The notes under the pieces were generated by a model that saw only the letters and a program-made list of their open reading frames with translations, ran no database searches and was not told the origin of the DNA. Shown piece after piece: positions 6,279 through 6,763 of a DNA stretch of 6,763 nucleotides. The stretch covers positions 1-6,763 of the forward strand of contig JAOUPE010000091.1 of the NCBI GenBank assembly GCA_029880025.1, in the 5' to 3' direction. This stretch comes from Caldifarciminota bacterium (GTDB lineage: Bacteria > Hydrothermota > Tepidihabitantia > Tepidihabitantales > JAOUPE01). Both the position numbers and the translations under genes were made by a program. Each line of letters starts with the position of its first letter. Positions within the stretch are counted from its first letter, which is position 1.

Positions 6279-6315
6279 ATAGGGGATAGCATAGGGCTAG
6301 GCAGGGGCTAGCCCC
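6236..6315. repeat. Fold-back of the 12-base array into a large imperfect palindrome
   Basis: At 6275-6277 the array turns into its own reverse complement. CCCTATA (6268-6274) pairs with TATAGGG (6278-6284) around a CCG loop. Further out, CCCTATGC (6256-6263) pairs with GCATAGGG (6289-6296), with a mismatched internal segment between. The outer ends are two self-complementary blocks, GGGCTAGCCC (6236-6245) and GGGGCTAGCCCC (6304-6315), that can also pair with each other. As DNA this could extrude a cruciform. As RNA it would be a strong hairpin able to block or end transcription between the convergent genes, though no U-tract follows it on either strand. Confidence 0.7.
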
Positions 6316-6362
6316 TAATCAGTTGTCAAGATACTTTTTGTGTTGAAGATTCAATGGGTTAT

Positions 6363-6392
6363 AAGAAAATTAAGGTCAACCTTAATTTTCTT
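6363..6392. terminator. Perfect 14-bp inverted repeat, likely bidirectional terminator
   Basis: AAGAAAATTAAGGT (6363-6376) is exactly complementary to ACCTTAATTTTCTT (6379-6392) with a 2-base centre. In practice GG/CC closes a TCAA tetraloop. It lies 39 bases beyond the stop of the minus-strand acyl-CoA dehydrogenase gene and is symmetric, so it could end transcripts from both sides. The 3' arm is U-rich in either direction, but the stem is AT-rich and no separate U-tract follows. A palindromic protein-binding site is the alternative. Confidence 0.5.
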
Positions 6393-6431
6393 AATATAAA
6401 CCTAATTGAAGCTAAATTGTCAAATTCTGAC

Positions 6432-6763
6432 TTAAAATAATTTGCCTTTTAATAACTCTCGAGCAATAACTAATCTTTGAATCTGATTAGTCCCTTCATA
6501 AATCTGGGTGATTTTGGCATCGCGCATCATCTTTTCGACCGGATAATCCTTCATATAACCATAACCGCCAAATATCTGGATTGCATCAATCGTCACTTCC
6601 ATCGCTACATCCGAAGCGAACATTTTTGCCATCGAGGAATAACCGGCAATATCTTTAGCCCCAGAATCAACATGTCGAGCCGCCGCATAAACTAAAGCAC
6701 GCGCTGCTTCAACTTTAGTAGTCATATCCGCCAGCATAAATTGAATGCCTTCGAGGGCTGAAA
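6432..6763 (-). CDS. Acyl-CoA dehydrogenase, C-terminal part (5' end beyond the window)
   Basis: The minus-strand frame runs open from the window edge to TAA at 6432-6434 and gives about 110 residues of the C-terminal helical domain of an FAD-dependent acyl-CoA dehydrogenase. The family oxidises acyl-CoA at C2-C3 to trans-2-enoyl-CoA and passes electrons to electron-transfer flavoprotein. Visible signatures are ALEGIQFMLADM at the edge, the helix with EAARALVYAAA, the FAD-contacting QIFGGYGYMKDYPVEKMMRD, and QIYEGTNQIQRLVIARELL. The Glu of IYEGT is the catalytic base position of medium- and short-chain enzymes. The ATG at 6735-6737 is internal (the M of QFMLADM) and not the start, because homology continues upstream of it. 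Roughly 270 N-terminal residues are missing. Substrate length (butyryl-CoA or other) cannot be told from this part. The gene converges on gyrB. Confidence 0.93.
   Translation of the reverse strand, partial: SALEGIQFMLADMTTKVEAARALVYAAARHVDSGAKDIAGYSSMAKMFASDVAMEVTIDAIQIFGGYGYMKDYPVEKMMRDAKITQIYEGTNQIQRLVIARELLKGKLF

Noticed and set aside
6075..6315. CRISPR array
   Set aside because: Units are 12 bases, contiguous and diverged. There are no spacers, no repeats of CRISPR length and no cas genes nearby.
6477..6695. Plus-strand 72-codon frame near the right edge
   Set aside because: It lies wholly antisense to the acyl-CoA dehydrogenase, whose catalytic and FAD motifs are clear.

Overview
The window is bacterial chromosome with two plus-strand housekeeping genes that have clear family signatures (purL and gyrB). 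A small dciA-type gene lies between them, an initiator tRNA sits at the left edge, and a truncated acyl-CoA dehydrogenase enters from the right edge on the minus strand. The coding DNA is visibly AT-rich and no gene is an obvious recent acquisition. The source looks like an uncultivated free-living bacterium: it has a PurS-fused PurL without a glutaminase domain, a DciA-type helicase loader beside gyrB, and intergenic regions rich in short degenerate tandem repeats. A WOR-3/Stahlbacteria-like candidate lineage is a guess from general resemblance, not a demonstrated placement.

Layout from left to right. Positions 1-74 hold a minus-strand tRNA-fMet with its own promoter at 85-112. A gene-free stretch of about 300 bases follows, carrying degenerate CACGAAA octamers. 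purL (397-3273) encodes the FGAM synthase of purine synthesis. It overlaps by one base (TAATG) with a DUF721/DciA gene (3273-3653). A 180-base spacer carries promoter elements and three tandem hexamers, then gyrB (3835-5727) encodes the DNA gyrase ATPase subunit. A convergent gap of about 700 bases (5728-6431) follows. It holds a foldable element at 5944-6020, 17 head-to-tail 12-base units with no indel (6075-6278), a fold-back of the same repeat into inverted orientation (to 6315), and a perfect 14-bp inverted repeat (6363-6392). The minus-strand 3' part of an acyl-CoA dehydrogenase gene begins its stop codon at 6432.

How the genes relate. DciA and GyrB both serve chromosome replication (helicase loading and supercoiling), and a DUF721 gene just upstream of gyrB is a known arrangement, for example in actinobacteria. 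PurL supplies purine nucleotides and is tied to dciA by the overlapping stop and start codons. The acyl-CoA dehydrogenase is unrelated and convergent.

The two observations most worth following are these. First, the best -10 hexamers of purL and of gyrB both end exactly six bases before the ATG, with no usable Shine-Dalgarno, which predicts leaderless mRNAs. Second, the 12-base-period array keeps one 83-codon frame open with leucine at nearly every fourth residue, yet has no evident start codon. No defence system, CRISPR array or insertion sequence is visible.
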